Assembly (NCBI GenBank): GCA_017577575.1
Contig: PKRG01000023.1
Span: 1 to 43,479 of the forward strand
Source of the DNA: Acidimicrobiia bacterium
GTDB lineage: Bacteria > Actinomycetota > Acidimicrobiia > Spongiisociales > ZC4RG35
Direction: 5' to 3'
Length of the DNA stretch: 43,479 bases
The translations under genes and the position numbers were made by a program. Under the pieces are notes generated by a model that was not told where the DNA came from, did not search any database, and saw only the letters and a list, made by a program, of their open reading frames with translations. Positions 1-8,316 of this stretch are shown here, one piece after another; the first letter of the stretch is position 1, and each line of letters starts with the position of its first letter.

Positions 1-2
1 CC

Positions 3-659
3 AGGGGCACCCTCCGGGGCGGAGTCGCCGGGGTGCGGCCCGCCAAGGTCGTCGTGCGGGGGGGGGGCAGGGCCGGCACCAACGCCACGAAGATCGCCGC
101 CGGAATGAAAGCAGAGGTGGCGGTGCTCGAGGGGGCGGTCGACAAGCTGCGCCGCATCGACAACCAAAACGGCGGGGGGGGGGTGACGCGGGCGTCCAAC
201 CGCCTCAACGTGGAAGAGCAGGTCACCACCGCCGACCTGGTGGTGGGCACCGTGTTGGTGCCGGGGGCGTCCGCCCCCAAGCTCGTCACCGAGGACATGG
301 TGCGGGCCATGAAGAGGGGAGCGGTGGTCGTCGACGTCGCCATCGACCAGGGCGGATGCTTCGAGACCAGCCGCGAGACCACCCACGACGATCCCGTGTA
401 CGAGAAACACGGCGTCGTCCATTACGCGGTCGGGAACATCCCCGGCGCCGTGCCCCACACCTCCACCTATGCGCTCACCAACGCCACCCTGCCCTATGTC
501 CTGGCCCTCGCCGACATGGGGCCGGCAGAGGCGATGATCAGGCATCCCGAACTGGTGCACGGGTTCAACATCGTCGGCGACCAGATCTGCCACCCGGCCG
601 TGGCCTCCAGCCTCGGCGTCGGCTACGTGCCCCCGCAGGAAGCCCTCGGCCGAAACTAG
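3..659 (+). CDS. ald: Alanine dehydrogenase, C-terminal part (truncated by the window start)
   Basis: NAD-dependent L-alanine dehydrogenase, interconverting alanine with pyruvate and ammonia in the cytoplasm. The open frame runs in from the edge, so about the first 165 residues of a ~370-residue protein are missing. It begins at the Rossmann segment (PPAKVVV-type strand and glycine-rich loop) and continues with VEEQV, the PGASAPKLVT segment, DVAIDQGGCFET, the PHTSTYALTNATLPY signature and the GFNIVGD tail typical of the family. The first ~60 visible residues contain odd substitutions (RGGGRAGTN, NQNGGGG) that coincide with long G runs, so I suspect base-calling errors rather than biology. Family call is firm. 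Confidence 0.9.
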   Translation, partial: RGTLRGGVAGVRPAKVVVRGGGRAGTNATKIAAGMKAEVAVLEGAVDKLRRIDNQNGGGGVTRASNRLNVEEQVTTADLVVGTVLVPGASAPKLVTEDMVRAMKRGAVVVDVAIDQGGCFETSRETTHDDPVYEKHGVVHYAVGNIPGAVPHTSTYALTNATLPYVLALADMGPAEAMIRHPELVHGFNIVGDQICHPAVASSLGVGYVPPQEALGRN

Positions 660-693
660 GCGGAATGTTCCGGGGATCGCCGGGACAACCGGC

Positions 694-711
694 TATCATG
701 GGATCGATCCC
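694..711 (+). promoter_or_regulatory. Candidate -10 box and palindrome upstream of the DksA-like gene
   Basis: TATCAT at 694-699 looks like a -10 box and is followed directly by the perfect 12-bp palindrome GGGATCGATCCC (700-711), which would cover the transcription start. A leader of about 84 nt to the start codon would follow. No convincing -35 is visible. Confidence 0.3.
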
Positions 712-789
712 GGGAAAGCCCCCACCTGGACCTCTGGTTGCGCCTACCCACGCGAACCCCCCGGGACTCACACCTACCCGAGCTGGATC

Positions 790-1140
790 ATGAACACCCT
801 CGACATCGAAGCAATCCGACAGGATCTGGAGAAGGCACGAGACCGGCTCGTCGACCAGCTCGACGAGCTCGGCGCGACGCCGTCCGGGGACCTGCGCTCC
901 GACGTCGACTACGGCGACAGCTTCGCCGACGCCGGGGCGGTCACCGCCGAGCGCACCGAACGCCTGGGCCTGGTCGACGCCCTCGTGGGTCAGCTCCGGG
1001 AGGTCGAGAAGGCCCTGGAACGGATCGAGCAGGGCACCTACGGCATCTGCGCCGAATGCGGCAAGGAGATCCCGCCCGCCCGCCTGGAAGCTCGACCCGA
1101 GTCGACGCTGTGCGTCGACTGCAAGTCGCGTCTCGGCTGA
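790..1140 (+). CDS. DksA/TraR-family C4 zinc finger protein
   Basis: Small cytoplasmic protein of the DksA/TraR family, whose members bind RNA polymerase through its secondary channel and tune initiation. An N-terminal coiled-coil region (about residues 5-80, charged heptads) is followed by a C4 zinc finger with Cys87, Cys90, Cys108 and Cys111 (C-x2-C-x17-C-x2-C). Length (116 aa) is typical of the short actinobacterial members. The GDSFADAGA stretch in the coiled coil resembles the acidic tip of DksA, but I cannot tell whether it acts like true DksA. It is followed after 5 nt by the HD-domain gene, so the two are probably co-transcribed. Confidence 0.85.
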   Translation: MNTLDIEAIRQDLEKARDRLVDQLDELGATPSGDLRSDVDYGDSFADAGAVTAERTERLGLVDALVGQLREVEKALERIEQGTYGICAECGKEIPPARLEARPESTLCVDCKSRLG

Positions 1141-1145
1141 AGCCG

Positions 1146-1652
1146 ATGCCGGGGGCGTGGTCACATCTCGCCGCGCGATTCTTCGACTTCATCACATCCC
1201 CCGGCCTGCGTCCCGACGAGGTCGCCCGCGTCGAGGAGTGGCTCGCCGGGCGCCCGTCGGCCCTGCGGGCGTTCTTCGGCCAGCCCCGCGCGGACCAACG
1301 CCATGCCTACGAGGCCGCCGTGAGCGTCGCCGAAGCCGCACCCGGCCGCCCCGACCTCGTGCGGGCGGCCCTGCTCCACGACGTGGGCAAGCGACACGCC
1401 AACCTGGGAGCGGTGGGGAGGGTGCTGGCCACGCTGGCCATCCGGCTCCGGCTCCCCCTCACCCCCCGCTGGCGGCTCTACCGTGACCACGGCCGGCTGG
1501 CGGCGGCGGAGCTGGGCGACGAGGAGCCGGTCGTGATCGAGTTCGCCCGTCATCACCAGATCGGCAGGCCCCCTACAATCCCGGCCGCCGACTGGGATAT
1601 CCTCGCCTCCGCCGACCGGGCCCGCCTCCACGTCGGACGCCGAGATCGTTGA
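1146..1652 (+). CDS. HD-domain phosphohydrolase-like protein
   Basis: A 168-residue protein with the HD metal-dependent phosphohydrolase signature: His53, His78-Asp79 (LLHDVGK), His115, His136-His137 and Asp157 (SADRA). These residues usually bind a pair of divalent metals and hydrolyse phosphate esters of nucleotides, but the substrate cannot be read from sequence. There is no signal peptide or membrane segment. The start is the ATG 5 nt after the DksA-like stop codon; I see no competing start with better support. It ends about 70 bp before scpA, with nothing recognisable between. Confidence 0.75.
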   Translation: MPGAWSHLAARFFDFITSPGLRPDEVARVEEWLAGRPSALRAFFGQPRADQRHAYEAAVSVAEAAPGRPDLVRAALLHDVGKRHANLGAVGRVLATLAIRLRLPLTPRWRLYRDHGRLAAAELGDEEPVVIEFARHHQIGRPPTIPAADWDILASADRARLHVGRRDR

Positions 1653-1722
1653 ATGGGCCGACGCCATCGACCAGCATGACCGCCGATGCCGAACCGCGAG
1701 CGCCTTCTTGTCTCCTGAGACC

Positions 1723-2487
1723 ATGACCTACCACGTGTCCACGGCGGTATTCGAGGGCCCCCTCGACCTGCTCCTCCAGTTGATCACCCGCCACCAGGTG
1801 GACGTGACCGCGGTCCGGCTGTCCGACATCGTCACCGAGTACCTGGCGTACCTGGAGGAGATGCGTCGGCTCGACCTCGACGTGACCTCCGAGTTCCTGC
1901 TCATCGCCGCCACCCTGATCCAGCTCAAGGCCCACGCTTTGCTGCCCGCCGACGCCGAGATCGACCTCGACGAGGAGCTGGCGCTGATGGAGGAGCGGGA
2001 CCGGCTGCTCGCCCGGCTGCTCACGTGCGTCACCTTCAAGGACGTGGCGGTGGTCATCCGTCACCGCATGCAGGAAGCCAACCGCTACGTCCCGCGGGTC
2101 AGCGGGATCGACCAGGAGATCGCCGTGCCGGCGCCGGAGGTGGTGATCCCCACCGACGCCGTGGGCCTGGCCCGCATCGCCGCCGCCGTGCTCGCCCGCC
2201 CCAAAGACGAGCCGGACCTCGACCACCTCGACTTCGACCTGCCCTCCGTGCAGGCGGCGATCGACGAGCTCCGGGTTCGTATCGCCGAGGAGGTGACCGC
2301 CGGGTTCGACGACCTCGTCGCCCACTGCCGGCGACCCGTCGAGATCGCCGCCTACTTCCTGGCCCTCCTCGAGCTCGCCCGCTGGGGGCTCGTCGAGGTG
2401 AGCCAGGAAGACTGGATGTCGGAGATCGTCGTCCGCCACACCGGCAAGGACGCCGGCGACCTCACCTCCGAATGGGCAGCGTCATGA
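1723..2487 (+). CDS. scpA: Segregation and condensation protein A (ScpA, kleisin)
   Basis: Kleisin subunit of the SMC-ScpAB condensin that compacts and separates replicated chromosomes. The N-terminus carries the diagnostic FEGPLDLLLQLI motif (helix-turn-helix that binds the SMC neck), followed by acidic helices with LLIAATLIQLKAHALLP, and ends with a winged-helix-like segment (YFLALLELARWGLVEVSQE) that binds the SMC head. I chose the ATG at 1723 because it places the conserved motif near residue 9, as is usual; a TTG five codons upstream is possible. The stop overlaps the scpB start (ATGA), so the two are translationally coupled. Confidence 0.93.
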   Translation: MTYHVSTAVFEGPLDLLLQLITRHQVDVTAVRLSDIVTEYLAYLEEMRRLDLDVTSEFLLIAATLIQLKAHALLPADAEIDLDEELALMEERDRLLARLLTCVTFKDVAVVIRHRMQEANRYVPRVSGIDQEIAVPAPEVVIPTDAVGLARIAAAVLARPKDEPDLDHLDFDLPSVQAAIDELRVRIAEEVTAGFDDLVAHCRRPVEIAAYFLALLELARWGLVEVSQEDWMSEIVVRHTGKDAGDLTSEWAAS

Positions 2488-3053
2488 GCCCTCTCGCCGC
2501 CCTCGAAGCCATCCTGTTCGTCACCGAAGCGCCCGTGCCCACGAGCGAGCTGGCCGAGGTGCTGGAAGTGACACCGGAAGAGGTCGAGCGGCTGATCGAA
2601 GAGCTCAACGCCAACCTCGAGGCCCGCGACTCCGGCCTCGTGGCGCGCTCCACCGCCGGTGGGTGGCGGCTCTACTCGCGTCCCGAGGCGTACCCCTACC
2701 TCGAGCGATTCTCGTCGTCGGCCACCGCCCGCCGCCTGTCTTCGGCGGCGCTGGAGGTGCTGGCCGTCGTCGCCTACAAGCAGCCGGTGTCGCGAACCCA
2801 GATCGCCGAGATCCGCGGCGTCGACTCCGACTCGGCGATCCGGTCCCTCCTGCGGCTGGGGCTGATCGAGGAAGCGGGCCGCCTGTCGCTTCCCGGCAAC
2901 CCCGCCGTGTACCGGACCACGCCTCTGTTCCTCGAGAAGCTGGGGCTCGGCTCGCTCGCCGAACTGCCGCCGCTGGCCGATCACGTCCCGCCCGCCGAGG
3001 TCGTGGGGGCGCTGGAAGAGACGTTCCGGCCGGGGGTGGCAGAGGGCGCCTGA
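2484..3053 (+). CDS. scpB: Segregation and condensation protein B (ScpB)
   Basis: Winged-helix partner of ScpA in the SMC condensin complex. The 189-residue protein starts with the typical LAALEAILFVTEAPV helix, carries two winged-helix domains, and contains the family signature ALEVLAVVAYKQPVSRTQIAEIRGV with GNPAVYRTTPLFLE near the end. The ATG overlaps the scpA stop codon by 4 nt; an in-frame ATG four codons upstream is less likely. The scpA-scpB-rluB-aroA-cmk order is a common actinobacterial and firmicute arrangement. Confidence 0.94.
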   Translation: MSPLAALEAILFVTEAPVPTSELAEVLEVTPEEVERLIEELNANLEARDSGLVARSTAGGWRLYSRPEAYPYLERFSSSATARRLSSAALEVLAVVAYKQPVSRTQIAEIRGVDSDSAIRSLLRLGLIEEAGRLSLPGNPAVYRTTPLFLEKLGLGSLAELPPLADHVPPAEVVGALEETFRPGVAEGA

Positions 3054-3059
3054 GCGCCG

Positions 3060-3779
3060 ATGGACGAGAGGCCGAAGCTGCAGAAGGCGATCGCCCACAG
3101 CGGCCTGATGTCGCGGCGGGCCGCCGAGGAGCTGATCGCCCAGGGACGGGTCACCGTGGACGGCCGGCCCGCCCGCATCGGACAACGCGTCGACCCAGAG
3201 ACCCAGGAGGTGGCGGTCGACGGCAAGCCGATCCCGATCCGCCCCGGGCTGGTCTGGTACCTCCTGTACAAGCCGGTCGGGGTGATCTCCACCGCCGACG
3301 ACCCCCAGGGCCGGCGCACCGTCGTCGACCTGGTCCCCTCCGAGCCACGGGTCTACCCGGTGGGGCGGCTCGATGCAGACTCGGAGGGGCTGATCGTCCT
3401 CACCAACGACGGGCGGCTGGCGAACTACCTGACCCATCCCCGTTACGGGGTGGAGAAGACCTATCTGGTCCTGGTCGAGGGACGGCCGGGGAAGTGGGTA
3501 GACCAGCTCACCGGAGGCGTGGAGCTGGACGACGGCATGGCCGCCGCCCGACGTGCCCGTGTCGTCGACACCCTGAAGGGCCGGACCATGGTCGAGATCG
3601 TCATGATCGAGGGCCGCAAGCGGGAGATCCGACGCATGTGCTCGGCGCTCGGCCACGAGGTGGTGCGGTTGGTGCGGACCGCCATCGGGCCCATCTCGGA
3701 CCGGCAGCTGAAACCGGGGACGTGGCGGCATCTCGAGCCGGAAGAGGTGGCGGCCCTCTACGCCGCGGCGTCGTTTTGA
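3060..3779 (+). CDS. rluB: 23S rRNA pseudouridine synthase, RluB type
   Basis: Converts a uridine in 23S rRNA (position 2605 in E. coli RluB) to pseudouridine. An N-terminal S4 RNA-binding domain (residues ~3-50: LQKAIAHSGLMSRRAAEELI, GRVTVDG) precedes the RsuA/RluB catalytic domain with GRLDADSEGLIVLTNDG, in which Asp105 is the expected nucleophile, and the basic EGRKREIRRM motif. At 239 residues it has the usual length. It starts 6 nt after scpB and belongs to that operon. RluB rather than RluE/F is chosen from the S4 domain and the scpB neighbourhood. Confidence 0.92.
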   Translation: MDERPKLQKAIAHSGLMSRRAAEELIAQGRVTVDGRPARIGQRVDPETQEVAVDGKPIPIRPGLVWYLLYKPVGVISTADDPQGRRTVVDLVPSEPRVYPVGRLDADSEGLIVLTNDGRLANYLTHPRYGVEKTYLVLVEGRPGKWVDQLTGGVELDDGMAAARRARVVDTLKGRTMVEIVMIEGRKREIRRMCSALGHEVVRLVRTAIGPISDRQLKPGTWRHLEPEEVAALYAAASF

Positions 3780-3799
3780 GGCGGGCCGGAAGTGGCAGG

Positions 3800-3805
3800 T
3801 AGCTT
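3800..3805 (+). promoter_or_regulatory. -10 box for leaderless aroA
   Basis: TAGCTT ends 7 nt before the GTG at 3813, placing transcription initiation at the start codon. Confidence 0.55.
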
Positions 3806-3812
3806 GCACCCT

Positions 3813-5069
3813 GTGCTGGCCGTGGAACCCCTCAGAAGACCCGTGGCCGCCCGCGTGGCGGTCCCGGGATCCAAGTCGCTCACCAACCGGGCGTTGGTGA
3901 CGGCGGCTCTCGCCCGCACCGGTGTCAGCCGCCTCTACCGCCCTCTCGAAGCCGACGACACCGAGGCGATGCGCGAGGCGCTGCGGTCGCTCGGGGTGCT
4001 CATCGACGACAACGACGATCCGTGGCTGGTGCTCGGCACCGGGGGCGAGCTCGAGGCCTCCGACGTCCGCATCGATGTCCGGGCTTCGGGGACGACGGCG
4101 CGGTTCATCACAGCCGTCGCCGCGCTGGCCAGAGGGAGGGTCGTCGTCGATGGCGTCCCCCGCATGCGGGAGCGGCCCATCGGCCCCCTGGTGGAGGCGA
4201 TCCGGGCCCTGGGTGGGCGAGCGACCGACACGGACGGGTTCCCGCCGGTCGAGATCGACGGCTCCGGCGGGCTGCGGGGAGGAGAGGTCTTCGTCGACTC
4301 GTCGCAGTCGTCCCAGTTCGCCTCGGCGTTGTTGCTCGTAGCGCCGCTCGCCGAGGGGCCCACCACGATCGAGCTCGGCGAGCGAGTCGCCTCCCGCTCC
4401 TACCTCGACGGCACTGTGGAGATCATGCGCCGCTTCGGCGCCGAGGTGGCCGCCGACGGCAACCGCTTCGTCGTCCAGCCCACCGGCTACCACAAAGCCC
4501 ACATCGACATCGAGCCGGACGCATCGGCGGCGGTGTATCCGGCAGTGGCGGCGGCGATCACCGGGGGAGTGGTCGAGATCCCGGGCATACCCCCCGAGTC
4601 CAGCCAGCCCGACCTGGCCGTCCTCGACGTCCTCAGCCTGATGGGGGCGACCGTCGTGCGCCGCGACGACACGATCCGCGTGGAGGGGCCCACCGGGAGG
4701 CTGGCTGCCGTCGAGGTCGACATGGCGGACGCGCCCGACGGGGCGATGGCGGTCGCCGTGGCGGCGCTGTTCGCCGACGGCCCGTCGCGGATCCACGGCC
4801 TCTCCACCCTGCGCCACAAGGAGACGGATCGCCTCTCCGCCCTGGAGAACGAGCTGCGCCGGCTGGGCGGGGGAGCAGAGGTGCAGGGCGACACCCTCGT
4901 CGTGACGCCGGGCGAGCTCCACGGCGCCGAGATCGCCACATACGGCGACCATCGGATGGCGATGGCGTTCGCCCTCGTCGGGCTGGTGGTCGAAGGGGTG
5001 TCCATCGCCGACCCCGGGGTGGTGGACAAGACGTGGCCGGACTACTTCCGGATGCTGGAGGCGCTGTGA
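3813..5069 (+). CDS. aroA: 3-phosphoshikimate 1-carboxyvinyltransferase (EPSP synthase)
   Basis: Sixth step of the shikimate pathway: joins phosphoenolpyruvate and shikimate-3-phosphate. The N-terminal VPGSKSLTNRALV motif (Lys21, Ser22 by this start) binds substrate, the SGTTARF loop (~residues 95-101) replaces the NAGTAMRP of the E. coli enzyme, and RHKETDR near residue 330 is the second family signature. Length is 418 aa. I chose GTG at 3813 over an in-frame GTG at 3792 because TAGCTT lies 7 nt upstream, the same geometry as many genes here, and because it leaves the usual short tail before the first motif. It overlaps cmk by 4 nt. Confidence 0.92.
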   Translation: MLAVEPLRRPVAARVAVPGSKSLTNRALVTAALARTGVSRLYRPLEADDTEAMREALRSLGVLIDDNDDPWLVLGTGGELEASDVRIDVRASGTTARFITAVAALARGRVVVDGVPRMRERPIGPLVEAIRALGGRATDTDGFPPVEIDGSGGLRGGEVFVDSSQSSQFASALLLVAPLAEGPTTIELGERVASRSYLDGTVEIMRRFGAEVAADGNRFVVQPTGYHKAHIDIEPDASAAVYPAVAAAITGGVVEIPGIPPESSQPDLAVLDVLSLMGATVVRRDDTIRVEGPTGRLAAVEVDMADAPDGAMAVAVAALFADGPSRIHGLSTLRHKETDRLSALENELRRLGGGAEVQGDTLVVTPGELHGAEIATYGDHRMAMAFALVGLVVEGVSIADPGVVDKTWPDYFRMLEAL

Positions 5070-5707
5070 GGCTGATCGTGGCGGTCGACGGCCCCGGCGG
5101 CGCCGGCAAGTCCACGGTGAGCCGCCTCCTCGCCCGGCGGCTCGGGGCGGCCCATCTCGACACCGGCGCCTTCTACCGGGCGGCGACCCTGGCCGTCCTG
5201 GAGGCGGGTGCCGACCCCGAAGACGAGGCGTCGGTACTGGAGGCGATCGACGGCCGGACGATCGACCAGGTCGACGGGCGGACGCTCCTCGACGGCCGCG
5301 ACGTGTCGAAGGAGATCCGCTCCGAGGAGGTGACCGGCGCGGTGTCGACGGTGTCGGCCCACCCGGAGCTGCGCAGGCGGCTGGTCGAGGCGCAGCGGCA
5401 ATGGGTCAGGCGAGCGGGCGACCGGGCGGTCGTGGAGGGCAGGGACATCGGCACGGTGGTGTTCCCCGACGCCGACCTCAAGGTCTTCCTGGACGCCGAC
5501 CCGGCGGTCAGGGCAGCCCGCCGCTCGGGGGAGATCGGATCGGCGGTGAGCGAGGGGAAAGCGGCGCTCGACCGCCGCGACCGTCTCGACTCCACCCGGC
5601 CGACCTCGCCGTTGCGCCCCGCCCCCGATGCCGTCGTGATCGACACCACCCACCTCGGCATCGACGAGGTCGTCGACCACATCACCGGCCTGCTCACCCA
5701 GGCCTAG
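5066..5707 (+). CDS. cmk: Cytidylate kinase
   Basis: Phosphorylates CMP and dCMP to the diphosphates. The P-loop GPGGAGKST spans residues 9-17; LDTGAFYRAATLAVL is the CMP-binding helix region; VVEGRDIGTVVFPDADLKVFLDA is the strongly conserved central block. Length 213 aa is normal. The GTG start forms a GTGA overlap with the aroA stop codon. Conserved pairing with aroA is common in bacteria. The usual following partner der is present 1.1 kb downstream, after ispH. Confidence 0.93.
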   Translation: MRLIVAVDGPGGAGKSTVSRLLARRLGAAHLDTGAFYRAATLAVLEAGADPEDEASVLEAIDGRTIDQVDGRTLLDGRDVSKEIRSEEVTGAVSTVSAHPELRRRLVEAQRQWVRRAGDRAVVEGRDIGTVVFPDADLKVFLDADPAVRAARRSGEIGSAVSEGKAALDRRDRLDSTRPTSPLRPAPDAVVIDTTHLGIDEVVDHITGLLTQA

Positions 5708-5743
5708 GGAAGGCTTTCCCGGTTCGGGGGTTCGATCCCTACC

Positions 5744-6799
5744 ATGACCTCGATGGTCCAACGCGTGCTCCTGGCCGAACCCCGCGGCTTCTGCGCCGGC
5801 GTGGAGATGGCGATCAAGGCTCTCACCTGGATGGTGAGGATCTTCGAGCCGCCCGTCTACTGCTACCACGAGATCGTCCACAACGAGTGGGTCGTAAAGG
5901 CGTTCGAGCGGGTCGGCGTCGTCTTCGTCGATGACATCTCCGAGGTGCCCGAAGGCGCCCCGGTGATGCTCTCCGCCCATGGGTCGGCCCCCGAGGTCGT
6001 CAGCGGGGCCGAAGCGCGGGCGGGCGTCGTGATAGACGCCGTCTGCCCCCTCGTCACCAAGGTCCACCACGAGGTCAAGCGGATGGCGGCCAAGGGCTAC
6101 GACATCATCTACGTCGGCCACCAGGGCCACGACGAAGCCGTGGGCACCGTCGCCGAAGCGCCGCACGCCATCACCCTCGTCGAGCCGGAATGGGGCCTCG
6201 ACGGCTTCCGGCCGGCGGACCCCGACCGCGTCGCCCTCGTCGCCCAGACCACCCTGGGGATGCACGAGTGGGCCCAGGTGCTCGAGGAGGCGCAGCGACG
6301 CTATCCCAACCTCCAGACCGCCCGCCGTTCCGATCTCTGTTACGCCACCACCAACCGGCAGGAGGCGGTGGCCCAGCTCGCCGGCCAATGCGACGTCATC
6401 CTGGTGGTCGGCTCGGAGAACTCCTCCAACACCCAGGCTCTCGTCCGCTACAGCCGGGAGCACGGGACGCCCGCCTACCGCATCGACTCGGCCGCCGACA
6501 TCGACCCGGCGTGGCTCGAAGGCGCCGAGGTGGTGGGTCTCACCGCCGGCGCCTCCGCCCCGGACCACCTCGTGCAGGGGGTGATCGACCGGATCGACCC
6601 GGCTCAAGGCTTCGAGCTGTGGAGGGTCACCGAAGAAGGGGAGTACTTCCCGCTGCCTCCCCAGCTGCGGGCCTTCGTCACCACCCTCGGGGCGTTGGTG
6701 GAGGCCGGGGTCACGGCCAAGCCGCCCGCCGAGCCCGGATGGCTCGACCGTGACCGGGAGTGGACGGCCACGGAAGCGCTGGCTTCGATCGCCACCTGA
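5744..6799 (+). CDS. ispH: 4-hydroxy-3-methylbut-2-enyl diphosphate reductase (LytB)
   Basis: Last step of the MEP isoprenoid pathway: a [4Fe-4S] enzyme making isopentenyl and dimethylallyl diphosphate. The three cluster cysteines are visible: Cys17 (PRGFCAGV), Cys101 (DAVCPLVTK) and Cys199 (SDLCYATTNRQ). His42/His46 in YHEIVHN and the SENSSNT, SAHGSAP motifs bind diphosphate. Length 351 aa is slightly longer than average because of a C-terminal tail after the last fold element. It implies that the organism makes isoprenoids by the MEP route. The start ATG follows a 36-nt gap with no clear Shine-Dalgarno; a weak TTCGAT 7 nt upstream could serve a leaderless transcript. Confidence 0.95.
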   Translation: MTSMVQRVLLAEPRGFCAGVEMAIKALTWMVRIFEPPVYCYHEIVHNEWVVKAFERVGVVFVDDISEVPEGAPVMLSAHGSAPEVVSGAEARAGVVIDAVCPLVTKVHHEVKRMAAKGYDIIYVGHQGHDEAVGTVAEAPHAITLVEPEWGLDGFRPADPDRVALVAQTTLGMHEWAQVLEEAQRRYPNLQTARRSDLCYATTNRQEAVAQLAGQCDVILVVGSENSSNTQALVRYSREHGTPAYRIDSAADIDPAWLEGAEVVGLTAGASAPDHLVQGVIDRIDPAQGFELWRVTEEGEYFPLPPQLRAFVTTLGALVEAGVTAKPPAEPGWLDRDREWTATEALASIAT

Positions 6800-6804
6800 C
6801 GGTC

Positions 6805-6810
6805 TAGCGT
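6805..6810 (+). promoter_or_regulatory. -10 box for leaderless der
   Basis: TAGCGT ends 7 nt before the ATG at 6818, favouring that ATG over the GTG one codon upstream. Confidence 0.55.
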
Positions 6811-6817
6811 TCTGGTG

Positions 6818-8155
6818 ATGGAAGCCGCCGTGCCCACCGGCCGCCTGCCGATCGTCGCCGTCGTCGGACGGCCCAACGTCGGCAAGTCGACGCTCGTCAA
6901 CCGGATAGTCGGCAAGCGACTCGCCGTCGTCGAGGAGCAGCCGGGGGTAACCCGCGACCGCCGCCAATTCGACGCCGACTGGGCGGGACGCCGCTTCGTC
7001 CTGGTCGACACCGGCGGGTGGGAAATGAACCCCAAGGACTCCATCGAAGAGGCCATCCGCCAGCAGGTGGAGGCGGCGCTGGCGTCGGCCGACGTGGTGG
7101 TCCTGGTGGTCGACGCCACCACCCCCACCGTGGAAGAGGACCGGGAAGTGGTGGAGATGCTGCGCCGCGCCGACCTGCCTGTCGTCCTCGCCGCCAACAA
7201 GGTCGACTCTCCTTCCCAGGAGCCGGACGTGGCGGAGCTGTGGGGGCTCGGTCTCGGCGAGCCCATGCCGGTCTCCGCCTTCCATGGCCGGGGGGTGGGC
7301 GAGTTGCTGGACCGGGTGGTCTCCCACTTCCCCGAAGACGTCGAAGAGCCCGAGAGGTCCGACATTCCCAGGCTGGCCATCGTCGGGCGGCCCAACGTCG
7401 GCAAGTCGACCCTCCTCAACCGCCTCGTCGGCGAAGAGAGGGTGATCGTCTCCGACGTGCCCGGCACCACCCGGGACCCGGTGGACGTGGAGGTCGAGAT
7501 CGACGGAAGGCGATACGTCCTCGTCGACACCGCCGGGATCCGACGCAAACCCCAGATCACAGAAGACGCCGACTTCTACGCCGTCCTGCGAGCACGCCAG
7601 GCCCTGGCCGAAGCCGACGTGGCGCTGCTCCTGGTGGACGCCTCCGAAGGCGTCACCCGCCAGGACCAGCGCATCGCCGACGAGATCATCCAGGCCGGCA
7701 CGTCCGTGGTGATCCTCATCAACAAGTGGGACACGGTCGACGCCGAGGACCGCCCGCTGCTGGAGCGGGACATCGCCCAGCGGCTCGGGTTCATGGGCTG
7801 GGCGCCGATGTTGCGGGTGTCGGCGCTGACCGGCGCCCGGCTCGGCCGCCTCGGCGAAGCGGTCGAGACGGTGCTGGAGGCCCGCTATCGGCGGATCTCC
7901 ACCGGCGTGCTGAACCGGCTGGTCCGCTCGTGGATCGCCGCCCATCCGCCTCCGGTGCGCAAGGGCCGCCGCCCCAAGATCCACTACGCCGTCCAGGCGG
8001 CCGTCGCCCCGCCCACGGTGGTCCTCTTCGTCTCGGGCGGGGAGCTCGGCGACGACTACCTGCGTTTCATCGAGAACCGCCTGCGCGAGGTGGAGGACTT
8101 CACGGGCACGCCGATCCGCGTGGTGCCGCGCCTGAGGAGCCGCCGTGACGAGTGA
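6818..8155 (+). CDS. der: Ribosome biogenesis GTPase Der (EngA)
   Basis: Tandem-GTPase factor for 50S subunit maturation. The first G domain has GRPNVGKST (residues 17-25), TRDR and DTGG; the second has GRPNVGKSTLLN near residue 190, TTRDPVD, DTAGIRRK and NKWD. A C-terminal KH-like domain follows with a basic stretch (RKGRRPKIHYAVQ) that contacts rRNA. The 445 residues match the family. Codon use and GC content match neighbours. The stop overlaps the start of a small membrane protein gene by 11 nt. Confidence 0.95.
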   Translation: MEAAVPTGRLPIVAVVGRPNVGKSTLVNRIVGKRLAVVEEQPGVTRDRRQFDADWAGRRFVLVDTGGWEMNPKDSIEEAIRQQVEAALASADVVVLVVDATTPTVEEDREVVEMLRRADLPVVLAANKVDSPSQEPDVAELWGLGLGEPMPVSAFHGRGVGELLDRVVSHFPEDVEEPERSDIPRLAIVGRPNVGKSTLLNRLVGEERVIVSDVPGTTRDPVDVEVEIDGRRYVLVDTAGIRRKPQITEDADFYAVLRARQALAEADVALLLVDASEGVTRQDQRIADEIIQAGTSVVILINKWDTVDAEDRPLLERDIAQRLGFMGWAPMLRVSALTGARLGRLGEAVETVLEARYRRISTGVLNRLVRSWIAAHPPPVRKGRRPKIHYAVQAAVAPPTVVLFVSGGELGDDYLRFIENRLREVEDFTGTPIRVVPRLRSRRDE

Positions 8156-8309
8156 GCCGCCCCGAGAGCCCGCAGACGGGTCCCGCGACCCCGACGACGA
8201 GATCCCGCCGGCGCCGTGGAGCTTCAAGATCATGGTGGCGCTGGCCGTCCTGTACCTCGGGTGGCGGCTGGTGCAGGGCGTGATGTGGTTGATCGACCGG
8301 CTCTTCTGA
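8145..8309 (+). CDS. 54-residue single-span membrane protein
   Basis: Small unrecognised protein. The GTG start lies inside the 3' end of der (11-nt overlap, shifted frame), so translation is probably coupled to der. The first ~24 residues are acidic and proline-rich; then one hydrophobic segment (IMVALAVLYLGWRLVQGVMWLI) is long enough to cross the membrane, followed by a short DRLF tail. No motif gives a function. It ends 8 nt from the end of the convergent spermidine-synthase-like gene. The hydrophobic segment and operon geometry make it more likely real than chance. Confidence 0.55.
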   Translation: MTSEPPREPADGSRDPDDEIPPAPWSFKIMVALAVLYLGWRLVQGVMWLIDRLF

Positions 8310-8316
8310 CCTGCTC

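Noticed and set aside
2352..4952. Long minus-strand open frame opposite scpB, rluB and aroA
   Set aside because: Same shadow pattern; the plus-strand genes are unambiguous.
5708..5743. Short GGGAA/TTTCCC-like hairpin between cmk and ispH as a terminator
   Set aside because: The stem is only about 5 bp with no tail; too weak.
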